DNA from: Bacteroidales bacterium | GTDB taxonomy: Bacteria > Bacteroidota > Bacteroidia > Bacteroidales > Lentimicrobiaceae | Assembly: GCA_016788045.1 (NCBI GenBank) | Contig: JAEUTG010000029.1 | Location: 124,001-188,000 of the forward strand | Direction of reading: 5' to 3' | DNA: 64,000 bases | Shown: positions 35,101 to 44,284 of the stretch, one piece after another | Numbering within the stretch: position 1 is the stretch's first letter | Layout: each line of letters begins with the position of its first letter | The notes under the pieces: generated by a model | What the model saw: the letters and a program-made list of their open reading frames with translations, nothing else | The model's database searches: none | Told to the model about the DNA's origin: nothing | Translations under genes and position numbers: made by a program

Positions 35101-38100
35101 TCTGGATCGGAAGCCACCACCTGACCCACGGAAGAGCCGGCCGGGCTGTTTTCGCTGACGGAGAATGACTGGTTGGCGATTACCGGCGGTGTATTGGCCG
35201 GGGTAACGAAGATGTTGACCTGTGCCTGTGAAGAAAGTACGGGACTACCGTTGTCAGTAACGGTAACGGTAAGGTTAAACTCAGGATTGATCAGGTAGTT
35301 CACGGCATTGGTGTTGGCTACCGAGAGGGTACCACTAGCGGCATTGATGGCAAAAGCACCGGAGGTATTGCCGGCGGTAATGGCAAAGGAGAGCGACTGG
35401 TTAAAGTCAGGATCGGCAGCAACAACGGTACCAACCACGGTTCCGTTGGCCGAGTAACTGGCTACAGCAAAATCCTGCTCAGCTATCTGCGGATTTTCGT
35501 TAACATCGGTAAGGTCGATGGCCACCAGCTGTTCGTCGTACAGAGGTGACGAAGCATTGTCAGACGAGCGGACCAGCAGGTTGTAGTGACCGCAGTTTTC
35601 GTAGCATACAACGCCGGCTACCGTAATGAGGCCGGAAGCGTTGTTGATGGCAAAGGCGTTGTTGGTGTTGCCACCCACGATGGAGAAAGAGAGGCTCTGT
35701 CCCTGGTCGGGATCAGCAGCTTCTACGGTACCCACCTGAGTTCCGGCAGGCACATGCTCGGCTACAGTAAAGGCCTGGCCTTCTTCCACACCTGGGGCTT
35801 CATTCACGTCGGTTACGGTAATTGTTACCATGGTAGAAGAAGCGAGTACCGGAACACCGTTGTCGGTCACCTGAACGAGCAGGCTGAACGAAACGGGGTT
35901 TTCAAAGTCGAGCAGGGCGGGGCTAGCAACAGAAAGTAAGCCTGAAGCACTGATGGCAAAAGTGTTTCCGGTATTTCCTGAGAGAATCGAATACGAAAGC
36001 GACTGACCCGGATCGGGATCGGAAGCCACGACCTGACCCACAGAAGAGCCGGCCGGGCTGTTTTCGCTGACGGAGAATGACTGGTTGGCGATTACCGGCG
36101 GTGTATTGGCCGGGGTAACGAAGATGTTGACCTGTGCCTGTGAAGAAAGTACGGGACTGCCGTTGTCAGTAACGGTAACGGTAAGGTTAAACTCAGGATT
36201 GATCAGGTAGTTCACGGCATTGGTGTTGGCTACCGAGAGGGTACCGCTGGTGGCATTGATGGCAAAAGCACCGGAGGTATTGCCGGCGGTAATCGCAAAG
36301 GAGAGCGACTGGTTAAAGTCAGGATCGGCAGCAACAATGGTACCGACCACGGTTCCGTTGGCCGAGTAGCTGGCTACAGCAAAATCCTGCTCAGCAATCT
36401 GCGGATTTTCGTTAACATCGGTAAGGTCGATGGCCACTAGCTGTTCGTCAAACAGAGGTGAAGAAGCATTGTCAGACGAGCGGACCAGCAGATTGTAGTG
36501 ACCGCAGTTTTCGTAGCAAACCACCCCGGCTACCGAAATGAGGCCTGAAGCGGTGTTGATGGCAAAAGCGTTGTTGGTGTTACCACCCACGATGGAGAAG
36601 GAGAGGCTCTGTCCCTGGTCGGGATCAGCAGCTTCTACAGTACCCACCTGAGTTCCGGCAGGAACATGCTCGGCTACGGTAAAGGCCTGGCCTTCTTCCA
36701 CACCCGGGGCTTCATTCACGTCGGTTACGGTAATTGTTACCATAGTAGAAGAAGCGAGTTCCGGAACACCGTTGTCGGTCACCTGAACGAGCAGGCTGAA
36801 CGAAACGGGGTTTTCAAAGTCGAGCAGGGCAGGGCTAGCAACAGAAAGTAAGCCTGAAGCACTGATGGCAAAAGTGTTTCCGGTATTTCCTGAGAGGATA
36901 GCATATGAAAGCGACTGACCTGGATCGGGATCAGAAGCAACGACCTGGCCCACGGAAGAGCCGGCCGGGCTGTTTTCGCTGACGGAGAATGACTGGTTGG
37001 CGATTACCGGCGGTGTATTGGCTGGGGTAACGAAGATGTTGACCTGTGCCTGTGAAGAAAGTACGGGACTTCCGTTGTCAGTAACGGTGACGGTTAGGTT
37101 AAACTCAGGATTGATCAGGTAGTTCACAGCGTTGGTGTTGGCTACCGAGAGGGTACCACTGGCGGTATTGATGGCAAAAGCACCGGAGGTATTGCCGGCG
37201 GTAATGGCAAAGGAGAGCGACTGGTTGAGGTCGGGATCATCGGCAATCACATCGCCGATGAAAGTGCCGTTGGTGGAATAGCTGGCTACGCCAAATTCCT
37301 GTTCATCGATCTGCGGGTTTTCATTCACATCCGAAATCACGATTGTTGCAATACCGATACTTTCCAAAGCCGGGGTTCCATTGTCGGTTGCTTTGATTCC
37401 CAGTGAAAATTGTGGAGTTACCTCAAAGTTGATTGCAGATGCATTGTTTACACTGATCTGTCCACTGGCAGGGTTGATGCTGAAGGCATTGCCTGTATTT
37501 CCTGAATGGATGCTGTAAGTCAGGGACTGGCCCAGATCAGGATCCGATGCCGTCATGGTACCTGCCATGGTTCCGGCAGGAGAATTTTCAGCCAGGCTGA
37601 AGGATTGAGAACTGATAACCGGAGCTTCATTTACATTGATCAGGCTGATGTTCACCTGGGCTGTCGAAGACAAGGCCGGTGATCCGTTGTCAGTAACCTT
37701 TACCGAAAGGGTGAATGAGGGATTGGTTTCAAAATTCAGTGCAGCGGAATTGCCGACCGTCAAGCTGCCGTTGGCCGCATTGATGGCAAAGGCTCCGGAA
37801 GTGTTGCCTGATTGAATGCTGTATGTAAGCGATTGACCCTGGTCGGGGTCGCTGGCTGCAATGGTTCCGACGACAGTGCCGGTTGCAGCATTCTCTGCAA
37901 CACTGAAACTCTGGTTGCTGATGACCGGTGTTTCATTGACATTCAGTACGTTAACCACTGCATTGGCGGTAACTGACATCGGAGGGGTTCCGTTGTCGAG
38001 AGCCTGTATGTTCAGGGTGAAAACAGGGTTGGTTTCATGGTTTACTGCAGCGGCGTTGGATACACTGATTACCCCGGATGTTGCGTTGATGTTGAAGGCA

Positions 38101-41100
38101 CTGCCTGTATTTCCAGAAACAATGCTGTAGGTGATGTTCTGACCCTGATCGGGATTCACTGCTGTCATGGTTCCGGCAACGGTTCCTGCTGAAACGTTTT
38201 CGCTGATGGAGAATGTCTGGTTCCCCATGACCGGAGCTTCGTTTACATTCGTCAGGTTAACGGTCACGTTTGCAGTTCCTGAAGCAGCCGGCGTGCCATT
38301 GTCAGTAGCCTGAATCACCAGAAGGAATGTTGGATAGGATTCGTAATTCAGGGCTGCCGGGTTGTTCACACTGAGGATTCCGGTAGTTGAACCGATGGCA
38401 AAGGCTGAGCCTGCATTGCCTGATTGAATGCTATAAGTAATGCTTTGTCCCTGTTCAGGATCTGTGGCAGAAATTGTACCAACGTAGGTGCCTGAGGCAG
38501 CATTCTCACTCACCACCAGGGTCTGGCCATTCATTTCCGGGGCTTCATTCACATCATTGATGCTGATGACAACAGTGGCTGCATCCGATAAGGATGGGGT
38601 TCCGTTGTCAACTACCTGTATCTGGAGTGTGTACGACTGGTTAACTTCAAAGTTCAGGGCTGAGGAAGCCGCAACGGTGATGGCTCCGCTCTGTGGGTTC
38701 ACGGCAAAGGCGTTGCCGGTATTCCCTGAAAGGATACTGAATGAGAGTGTCTGGCCAGCTTCAGGATTGTTGCAGACAAGATTCCCGACAAGGGTACCGT
38801 TGGCTGAGTTTTCGTCGATGCTGAACGACTGGTTACTGATTTCAGGGGTTTCATTCACGTCAGAAAGGCTGATCACTGCATTTGCCGTGGTACTCATGCT
38901 GGGTGAACCATTGTCAATCGCCTGAATGGAGAGGGTAAAAGTCGGGTTTGCTTCATAGTTCAGGGCAGCAGCATTGTTCACGGAGAGTGCCCCGGAAGTT
39001 TGGTTGATGGCAAATGCCGATCCTGTATTTCCTGAAAGAATGGTGTAGGCAATGGTCTGTCCTTCATCCGGATTGGAGGCCACCATGGTTCCGACTGCGG
39101 TCCCTGATGCCGAGTTTTCGGGCAGTGTGAATGACTGGGCGCCCATCACCGGTGCCTCATTCAGGTCGTTCACCTGGATAACGGCATTGGCGCTGGTGGT
39201 CATCACCGGGAAACCATTGTCGGAAACCTGTATCAGCAAGGTGAAAACCGGATTGGTTTCATAGTTGATCGCAGCAGCATTGCTGATGGTAATGGCTCCG
39301 GTTGATGAATTGATGGAAAATGCATTGTTGGTATTGCCTGATTGTATGGTAAAGTTCAACGACTGGCCCTGATCAGGATTGGTGCAGCTCATGGTCCCTG
39401 CAAGGGTACCGGCAGCTGCGTTTTCGTTCACACTGAATGACTGGTTGCCCATCACCGGTGCTTCGTTTACATCAATCAGATTGACAACCGCGTTGGCATT
39501 CACCGATAAGGCCGGGCTTCCATTGTCAAGTGCCCTGATCACAAGCGTAAAGGTTGGATTGGATTCAAAGTTCAATGCTGCAGCACTGTTCACGGAAATG
39601 GCACCGGAAGCAGCGTTGATTGAAAAAGCTGAGCCTGTATTGCCTGAGATTATGCTGTAGGTGATGGTCTGACCCTGATCGGGATTGGTAGCTGACATGG
39701 TTCCGACCGCAGTTCCGGCAGAAGCGTTCTCGTTGATGGAGAAAGTTTGTGCACTCATCACGGGAGCTTCATTCACATCATTCAGGTTAATCACTGCATT
39801 TGAAAGGGCAGCCAGGGCAGGGGTTCCGTTATCCAGTGCCTGAATTACCAGGGTAAATGACGGGTTCACTTCATAGTTCAGCGGGGTTGCATTGTTTACT
39901 GTGATCACCCCTGAAGCGGCGTTGATCGCAAAAGCCGATCCTGTGTTACCCGACTGAATGCTGTAGGTGACTGTCTGACCCGATTCGGGGTTTGAAGCCA
40001 CCATGGTTCCGACCTGGGTTCCGGCAACTGCATTCTCATTGATGGAGAATGTCTGGTTGCTCATCACCGGGGCCTCATTCACATTCGTCAGGTTGATAAT
40101 GGCATTCGACTGAACATTCAGTGCAGGAGCTCCATTGTCGAGGGCCCTGATTACCAGTGTGTAGGAAGGGTTGCTCTCATAATTGAGTGCAGAGGCATTG
40201 TTTACCGTGATATTTCCGGTGCTTGCGCCAATGGCAAAAGCCGAGCCGGTATTTCCGGAAATGATGCTATAGGTAAGAGTCTGATTCTGATCAGGATCTG
40301 TAGCATTCATGGTCCCAACCATGGTACCGTTGGTGGCATTTTCACTGATGGTGAAAGTTTGCGAACCCATGGATGGGGCTTCATTCACATTGGTGATGTT
40401 GATGGTGATCTGGGCATCTTCAAACAGGTTGCCTTCGCCATTGTCCATTACCCTCACGGTCAGTACAATGGAAGTTATGCTTTCAAAATTGAGGGCAGCG
40501 CTGTTGGCAACAGTCAGCTGACCGCTGGAAGAATTCAGGGCAAAAGCATTGTTGGTATTGCCCGAAAGTATTGAATAAAACAACACCTGACCATTGTCAG
40601 GATCGCTGGCTACGATGGTGCCTGCCACGGTTCCATTGGCTGAGTTTTCGGCAATCTGGAAAGTCTGATTGCTGATCACCGGGGGATTGTTGCTGATTAT
40701 TTCTTCAACAGTGGTGGTGGCTTCAAGGTGGCAGCCATTTCCGTCAATCACATTTACCGTATAAAGACCGGCAGCAAGATTGCTGAGGTCCTGGGTGAGT
40801 GCAAGGGGCGTTGCTCCGGTAACGTCTATTTCTGTAATGCTGGCCCAACTGTTATCAGAATTGCCATTCACCGTTACTTTTACATACCTGGCCTGAATGT
40901 CATCAAAATCATACGCTTCAGGGGCTGCCGGCAAAGTACTCACCTGGCTGGCACCGCTGAACATCTCAATAAAGTTGATGCCATCAACCGAAACGGATAT
41001 ATCAAAGTAGTTGATTCGGGTAACATTGAACCAGGTGATACTGACGGATGAAACCCGCTGTATCTGTCCCATGTCAATATTGATCCAGGAGCCGATGCCG

Positions 41101-43706
41101 TTGCACGACCAGCGTGTATTGCTGTTGTTGTCGATGGCATTGGCGGGTACATTGCCGTCGTGGCCGCTGGCGGTCGCAGAAACCAGATTCAGGTTAACAT
41201 TTACCGGAGATCCGGGACCTGTCCAGCAATAGCTGAAACTGCCATATCCGCCGGCTGTGGTAAGATCAATGGCTCCGTTGTTCTGGTCAGGGGTTTCTCC
41301 GATCACGAAGAAATCAAGGGTTATCGGCAGTTCATCAATCAGATTAACAGTAACCACGGCTGAACTGGCCAGATTTCCGGTTCCATTGTCCTGAACAGTC
41401 ACCGTTAGGCTGAAAACAGGATTCGTTGCAAAATCAAGGGCTTCGGAGTTGCTGACAGTGAGTTCGCCATTGGCCGGATTGATGGCAAAGGCTGAAGAAG
41501 TATTGCCTGCCGTGATCGAATAGGTGAGTACCTGTCCCTGGTTGTTGTCTGTTGCCTGAACGGTTCCCACAATACTGCCGGCCCAGGCATGCTCGATGAT
41601 CTGAAAGCTCTGATTGCCGATCACCGGAGGTATGTTGACTTCACTGAGGTTCACCGTTACGGTTGCCTGTGCATTCAGATTTCCTGAACCATTGTCCGTA
41701 ACCAAAACGGTAAGACTGAAACTTGGATTTGTCTGGTAATTGAGTGCGGTGGAATTGCTTACCGAAAGAACGCCGGTGGAAGCATTGATGGCAAAGGCTC
41801 CTGCGGTGTTGCCGGCTGTAATGGCATAGGTGAGTACCTGATTGTTGTCAGGGTCGCTGGCAATTACGGTACCTGCCACGGTGCCATTGGGTGAAAGTGC
41901 CGGAATGGTGAAGGTCTGGTTTGAGATCAACGGAGGCTCATTCACATTCAGCAGGTTGACTGTAACGCTTGCCTGTGCAAACTGAACAGGGGAACCATTG
42001 TCGGTAGCCCTCACCGTAAGTACAAACGATGGGGTAGTTTCAAAATTCAGGGCCTGGCTGTTGGCAACTGTCAGAACACCGGTTGAAGCGTTGATGCTGA
42101 ATGCATTGCTGGTATTCCCGGCAGTAATGGTGTAGCTGAGGGTTTGTCCGGCATCCGGGTCAGTGGCCACAACAGAGCCAACGGTTGTTCCGTTGGAGGT
42201 ATTTTCATTAAGCTGAAAAGTCTGGGCGGCGATCACCGGCGGTTGATTTCCGGAACCTGAAGGCAGGTGCTCATAAGCACCGATCTCGGGTGCCGACTCC
42301 TGGTAGATGGAAGTGCCAGCCCTGTCAAACTGAATGCCGACTACAATACCTGCATTAATTACTGGAGAACCTGCCTGAATATCAAAATTATGTGAAGAAG
42401 GATTCACAAATAGCGGATCACCTATCACCGGATTTGTGCCAGAACCAGGAGTGCCGGCGACAACTGCACTTGAATAGCAATTATTTTGAATGAGCCAGGA
42501 TCCTCCTCCATAGTTGTAGAGAGCAACACCGTTGTCTGTTGTTCTTACATGTATGTTGTTTTTCGTCTCAACGTAGGATTTGTCTACCCAAATATGGTAC
42601 CCAGAAACATTGTAGAAGACATTGTTGTAAACTTTTGTGTTTAATGCCGGTCCTACTGAAGGATATGTATATCCAACACCAATTCCATTATTACAATTGT
42701 AAAAAACGTTACCATAAATTAGGTTGTTTGAGGTGTATGCTCCTCCCAATCTCAAACCTTGTGTTATCCCTTCGAATGTGTTGTACCTCGTAATAATTCC
42801 ATTCCCTTGATTTATGTGCACGGCAGTAGAAACCATAGCATCATTCCTGAATGTGCAGTATTCAATGATTCCTGTGGCATTATCAGAAAGGCCTATGGAA
42901 CTTGCAACTATTAAGTCGAATTTATTACCGGCGCCATTGGTTCTATCTATGGTTGTATGATGTAAATGAAATCCATTCCAATATCCATCTAATTGAATAC
43001 CATCCCCAGATGAATAGGTCTGATTTGGGTTTACAAAATACCGCCGGTTAATATCATAAATGCTGCAATATCCAATCTCAACATTTGGAGTATATCTTAA
43101 ATACATCCCATCTACAGCTACATTATGAATTTCTGTATTTAGGATACTCAAATGATCAGTATAGAAACTGTACACGCCGAATCCAGCATTGTTCGTATTG
43201 TGAGCATTGTAAAGCAAGCAGTTATTAATCGTATTATAGGTGATATAATTACCGGAAGTGCCCATTACTCCTACTAATGAGTGGGCTCCTGTATTACCGT
43301 TAACTTCAAAGTCCTGTATGGTACAATGGTGCGAACCTTCAATCCTGAAGGCATAGCCGGTTCCGGTATAGGAAAACTTCGGACGAAGCCCGGTCCCGTA
43401 AGCACCTATTGTTACATAGGTTTTTGAATTAATGTAGATCTGGGTCGAAGATGTGTAGGTAGTACCCCTTTTTTGGAGGTAGGTATTCCCATTTACCATG
43501 GAAAAATCAGTCCATGAATCAAAGGGATTATCAATAGTACCGTTTTGACCTGAAGAAGTATTTGTTGGGTCAATATAAATAGTCGTTTGTGCAAACACAG
43601 CAGTCCGAACTGCAAGGAACATTACCAACGTCCCAACCACGCGAAGTCCTGTTAAACCAGTGTAAACCCTGGTTTTTTTATTCAATGAACTTTTCATCTT
43701 TAACAT
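32172..43706 (-). CDS. Giant type IX-secreted surface protein: beta-helix, 30 cadherin-like repeats, SprB/discoidin insert
   Basis: The protein has 3844 residues. The signal peptide ends near VFAQ. Residues about 42-480 are a right-handed parallel beta-helix opening with IYIDPTNTSSGQNGTIDNP and YINSKTYVTIGAYGTG. From about 489 on I count 30 cadherin-like units of about 95-100 residues (NENxxxGTxVGTxxATDPDxGQ ... ATDNGxPxL ... DVNEAP), carrying the calcium-ligand positions of cadherins. Between units 3 and 4 (about 790-990) lies a SprB-type repeat split by an F5/8 type C domain. Units 15-23 form a 3-domain super-repeat of 912 bp. The last 80 residues (LKLKVYPNPSFDGMF, then LPRGAYLMFARNG and TKLIKQ) are a type A Por sorting domain, so it crosses the outer membrane by T9SS and is anchored outside. 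It is probably a calcium-stiffened adhesin. Its paralogue lies next upstream. Confidence 0.95.
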   Translation of the reverse strand: MLKMKSSLNKKTRVYTGLTGLRVVGTLVMFLAVRTAVFAQTTIYIDPTNTSSGQNGTIDNPFDSWTDFSMVNGNTYLQKRGTTYTSSTQIYINSKTYVTIGAYGTGLRPKFSYTGTGYAFRIEGSHHCTIQDFEVNGNTGAHSLVGVMGTSGNYITYNTINNCLLYNAHNTNNAGFGVYSFYTDHLSILNTEIHNVAVDGMYLRYTPNVEIGYCSIYDINRRYFVNPNQTYSSGDGIQLDGYWNGFHLHHTTIDRTNGAGNKFDLIVASSIGLSDNATGIIEYCTFRNDAMVSTAVHINQGNGIITRYNTFEGITQGLRLGGAYTSNNLIYGNVFYNCNNGIGVGYTYPSVGPALNTKVYNNVFYNVSGYHIWVDKSYVETKNNIHVRTTDNGVALYNYGGGSWLIQNNCYSSAVVAGTPGSGTNPVIGDPLFVNPSSHNFDIQAGSPVINAGIVVGIQFDRAGTSIYQESAPEIGAYEHLPSGSGNQPPVIAAQTFQLNENTSNGTTVGSVVATDPDAGQTLSYTITAGNTSNAFSINASTGVLTVANSQALNFETTPSFVLTVRATDNGSPVQFAQASVTVNLLNVNEPPLISNQTFTIPALSPNGTVAGTVIASDPDNNQVLTYAITAGNTAGAFAINASTGVLSVSNSTALNYQTNPSFSLTVLVTDNGSGNLNAQATVTVNLSEVNIPPVIGNQSFQIIEHAWAGSIVGTVQATDNNQGQVLTYSITAGNTSSAFAINPANGELTVSNSEALDFATNPVFSLTVTVQDNGTGNLASSAVVTVNLIDELPITLDFFVIGETPDQNNGAIDLTTAGGYGSFSYCWTGPGSPVNVNLNLVSATASGHDGNVPANAIDNNSNTRWSCNGIGSWINIDMGQIQRVSSVSITWFNVTRINYFDISVSVDGINFIEMFSGASQVSTLPAAPEAYDFDDIQARYVKVTVNGNSDNSWASITEIDVTGATPLALTQDLSNLAAGLYTVNVIDGNGCHLEATTTVEEIISNNPPVISNQTFQIAENSANGTVAGTIVASDPDNGQVLFYSILSGNTNNAFALNSSSGQLTVANSAALNFESITSIVLTVRVMDNGEGNLFEDAQITINITNVNEAPSMGSQTFTISENATNGTMVGTMNATDPDQNQTLTYSIISGNTGSAFAIGASTGNITVNNASALNYESNPSYTLVIRALDNGAPALNVQSNAIINLTNVNEAPVMSNQTFSINENAVAGTQVGTMVASNPESGQTVTYSIQSGNTGSAFAINAASGVITVNNATPLNYEVNPSFTLVIQALDNGTPALAALSNAVINLNDVNEAPVMSAQTFSINENASAGTAVGTMSATNPDQGQTITYSIISGNTGSAFSINAASGAISVNSAAALNFESNPTFTLVIRALDNGSPALSVNANAVVNLIDVNEAPVMGNQSFSVNENAAAGTLAGTMSCTNPDQGQSLNFTIQSGNTNNAFSINSSTGAITISNAAAINYETNPVFTLLIQVSDNGFPVMTTSANAVIQVNDLNEAPVMGAQSFTLPENSASGTAVGTMVASNPDEGQTIAYTILSGNTGSAFAINQTSGALSVNNAAALNYEANPTFTLSIQAIDNGSPSMSTTANAVISLSDVNETPEISNQSFSIDENSANGTLVGNLVCNNPEAGQTLSFSILSGNTGNAFAVNPQSGAITVAASSALNFEVNQSYTLQIQVVDNGTPSLSDAATVVISINDVNEAPEMNGQTLVVSENAASGTYVGTISATDPEQGQSITYSIQSGNAGSAFAIGSTTGILSVNNPAALNYESYPTFLLVIQATDNGTPAASGTANVTVNLTNVNEAPVMGNQTFSISENVSAGTVAGTMTAVNPDQGQNITYSIVSGNTGSAFNINATSGVISVSNAAAVNHETNPVFTLNIQALDNGTPPMSVTANAVVNVLNVNETPVISNQSFSVAENAATGTVVGTIAASDPDQGQSLTYSIQSGNTSGAFAINAANGSLTVGNSAALNFETNPSFTLSVKVTDNGSPALSSTAQVNISLINVNEAPVISSQSFSLAENSPAGTMAGTMTASDPDLGQSLTYSIHSGNTGNAFSINPASGQISVNNASAINFEVTPQFSLGIKATDNGTPALESIGIATIVISDVNENPQIDEQEFGVASYSTNGTFIGDVIADDPDLNQSLSFAITAGNTSGAFAINTASGTLSVANTNAVNYLINPEFNLTVTVTDNGSPVLSSQAQVNIFVTPANTPPVIANQSFSVSENSPAGSSVGQVVASDPDPGQSLSYAILSGNTGNTFAISASGLLSVASPALLDFENPVSFSLLVQVTDNGVPELASSTMVTITVTDVNEAPGVEEGQAFTVAEHVPAGTQVGTVEAADPDQGQSLSFSIVGGNTNNAFAINTASGLISVAGVVCYENCGHYNLLVRSSDNASSPLFDEQLVAIDLTDVNENPQIAEQDFAVASYSANGTVVGTIVAADPDFNQSLSFAITAGNTSGAFAINATSGTLSVANTNAVNYLINPEFNLTVTVTDNGSPVLSSQAQVNIFVTPANTPPVIANQSFSVSENSPAGSSVGQVVASDPDPGQSLSYSILSGNTGNTFAISASGLLSVASPALLDFENPVSFSLLVQVTDNGVPVLASSTMVTITVTDVNEAPGVEEGQAFTVAEHVPAGTQVGTVEAADPDQGQSLSFSIVGGNTNNAFAINNASGLITVAGVVCYENCGHYNLLVRSSDNASSPLYDEQLVAIDLTDVNENPQIAEQDFAVASYSANGTVVGTVVAADPDFNQSLSFAITAGNTSGAFAINAASGTLSVANTNAVNYLINPEFNLTVTVTDNGSPVLSSQAQVNIFVTPANTPPVIANQSFSVSENSPAGSSVGQVVASDPDPGQSLSYAILSGNTGNTFAISASGLLSVASPALLDFENPVSFSLLVQVTDNGVPLLASSTMVTITVTDVNEAPGVEEGQAFTVAEHVPAGTQVGTVEAADPDQGQSLSFSIVGGNTNNAFAINNASGLITVAGVVCYESNNHYYLVVRAEDNASPSLGDEQLVDILISDINESPVVNDAQFTVESYAVNGTYVGTVVADDPDLNQSLSYNITSGNSGNAFTIGTGSGIITVANSEAVSYLTNPEFNLTVTVSDNGNPVLSAPAQIHILVQPSNTPPVINNQSFSVNENMPEGVIVGQVIAVEPDPGQTLTYSIVSGNTGNAFNLGNNGVLSIADASAINHEINASFSLLVMVTDNGIPALSAQSVVMVTINDLNEQPVAGEEETFSIEEHSATGTTVGTASATDPDNGQSLTYSIVSGNTENGFSIYPSTGEIIVAGNICFENNPHYTLTVRITDNGQPVLWAEQLINIDLLDINESPEIPSQQFTSPSFAPSGTSLGIISASDPDYNQTLTFQITAGNTDEAFGINAVTGELYVNNSSALNILINQSFDLTIRVTDNGSPVLFAEALVTIILSDVNYAPVMANQEYTIPENQPAGTVIGTIVATDPNPGQSISFSIISGNIDNAFTLSSDGVLSVNNAEAINFEMNRMYTLLVLASDNGAPMLWSQAAITVFIQNVNDAPMMAPQKYSVKENTPNKRYVCKVIAKDEDQGDMLYFSIVGGNTNNAFSIQRTTGRIYVYNTKALDFETNPYFELVIRVSDNYGAYTEEVVTMVVLDVNEAPVVLSQTFTISEFVPDGTFVGQVEASDPDRSQTLRFAITQGNSAGIFEIGAYTGILTIANSMALNNSTETKFVLTVKVRDNGYPALSSNGYSTVTVFRNKETGEITAEENSERLNLKLKVYPNPSFDGMFNIQLEEETTEETTISITDLTGKPLREENFTASMNFRTDLSGLPRGAYLMFARNGNKTSVTKLIKQ
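34680..37240 (-). repeat. 912-bp tandem super-repeat (three cadherin-like domains per unit)
   Basis: Identical landmark sequences recur at 34871, 35783 and 36695, exactly 912 bp (304 codons) apart. Each unit encodes domains of types A (NPQIAEQDFAVASYS), B (TPPVIANQSFSVSEN) and C (APGVEEGQAFTVAEH). The copies are almost identical at DNA level, with a handful of synonymous and conservative changes. Units outside this block are far more diverged, so the array was amplified or homogenised recently. It spans about 2.8 copies. Confidence 0.9.
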
Positions 43707-44229
43707 CCGTTAGATAGTGTAGTAAGTAGAGCAATCTGTAGTTTTCCCGTTTCAGGAAAGTTGACCGTTTTCTGAACGGTTTTGACATTTGTTTATCATC
43801 AAATAATTAAAAGGTAACTCCCGATTCTGAGATTCTTACAGACAGCCGGATGTGGTTGACGGGATGGATATTCAGCGGCTCCGGCTCTGCATTTTTTTTT
43901 CGGATAGCGCGGCAGGCCTGCTCAAGGTGCTATTTATGACTAGATTATCTCAAGGAGGAAAAAACAGATATATTTTCCTAACTATTTAGAATGTGTATAT
44001 ATAAAAGCAATTTTCAAGGTGATGAAATGGCCATGCAACAATGGCATCTGATCATTGGCCTCGTTTCTGATAAAGCATATTTTTTTCTTTCAGAAAAAAA
44101 CCAAAAAAACCGGATGGAATCATCTCCGGAATGGACCCAAAAATGCTTTCCTGACTTTTCACCGGAATCGAATATCGGCAAACCGGCAGCGGATAGGGTT
44201 ATTGCTGTCCGGCTACTGGTTTTCAGGGC
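43707..44229. other. Intergenic region between the two giant genes
   Basis: About 520 bp. There is a small hairpin CCGTT/AACGG near 43768-43783. Plus-strand frames of 87-93 codons at 43991-44318 have no family resemblance and overlap the downstream terminator, so I do not call them. No clear TAnnTTTG promoter is seen for the 3844-residue gene. Confidence 0.45.
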
Positions 44230-44262
44230 AAAAAAAAACGGCAGCCCTCCCGGAAGCTGCCG
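44230..44262 (-). terminator. Terminator after the smaller giant surface-protein gene
   Basis: On the minus strand CGGCAGC and GCTGCCG pair around a 10-base loop and are followed by eight or nine T residues. A second short hairpin GGTTGAA/TTCAACC sits at 44266-44289, next to the stop codon. Confidence 0.75.
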
Positions 44263-44284
44263 TCAGGGTTGAATTTTTAACAAT

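Noticed and set aside
32172..43706. Repeat periodicity as a CRISPR array
   Set aside because: The periods are 912 bp and about 290 bp and lie in one continuous coding frame. There are no short direct repeats with unique spacers.
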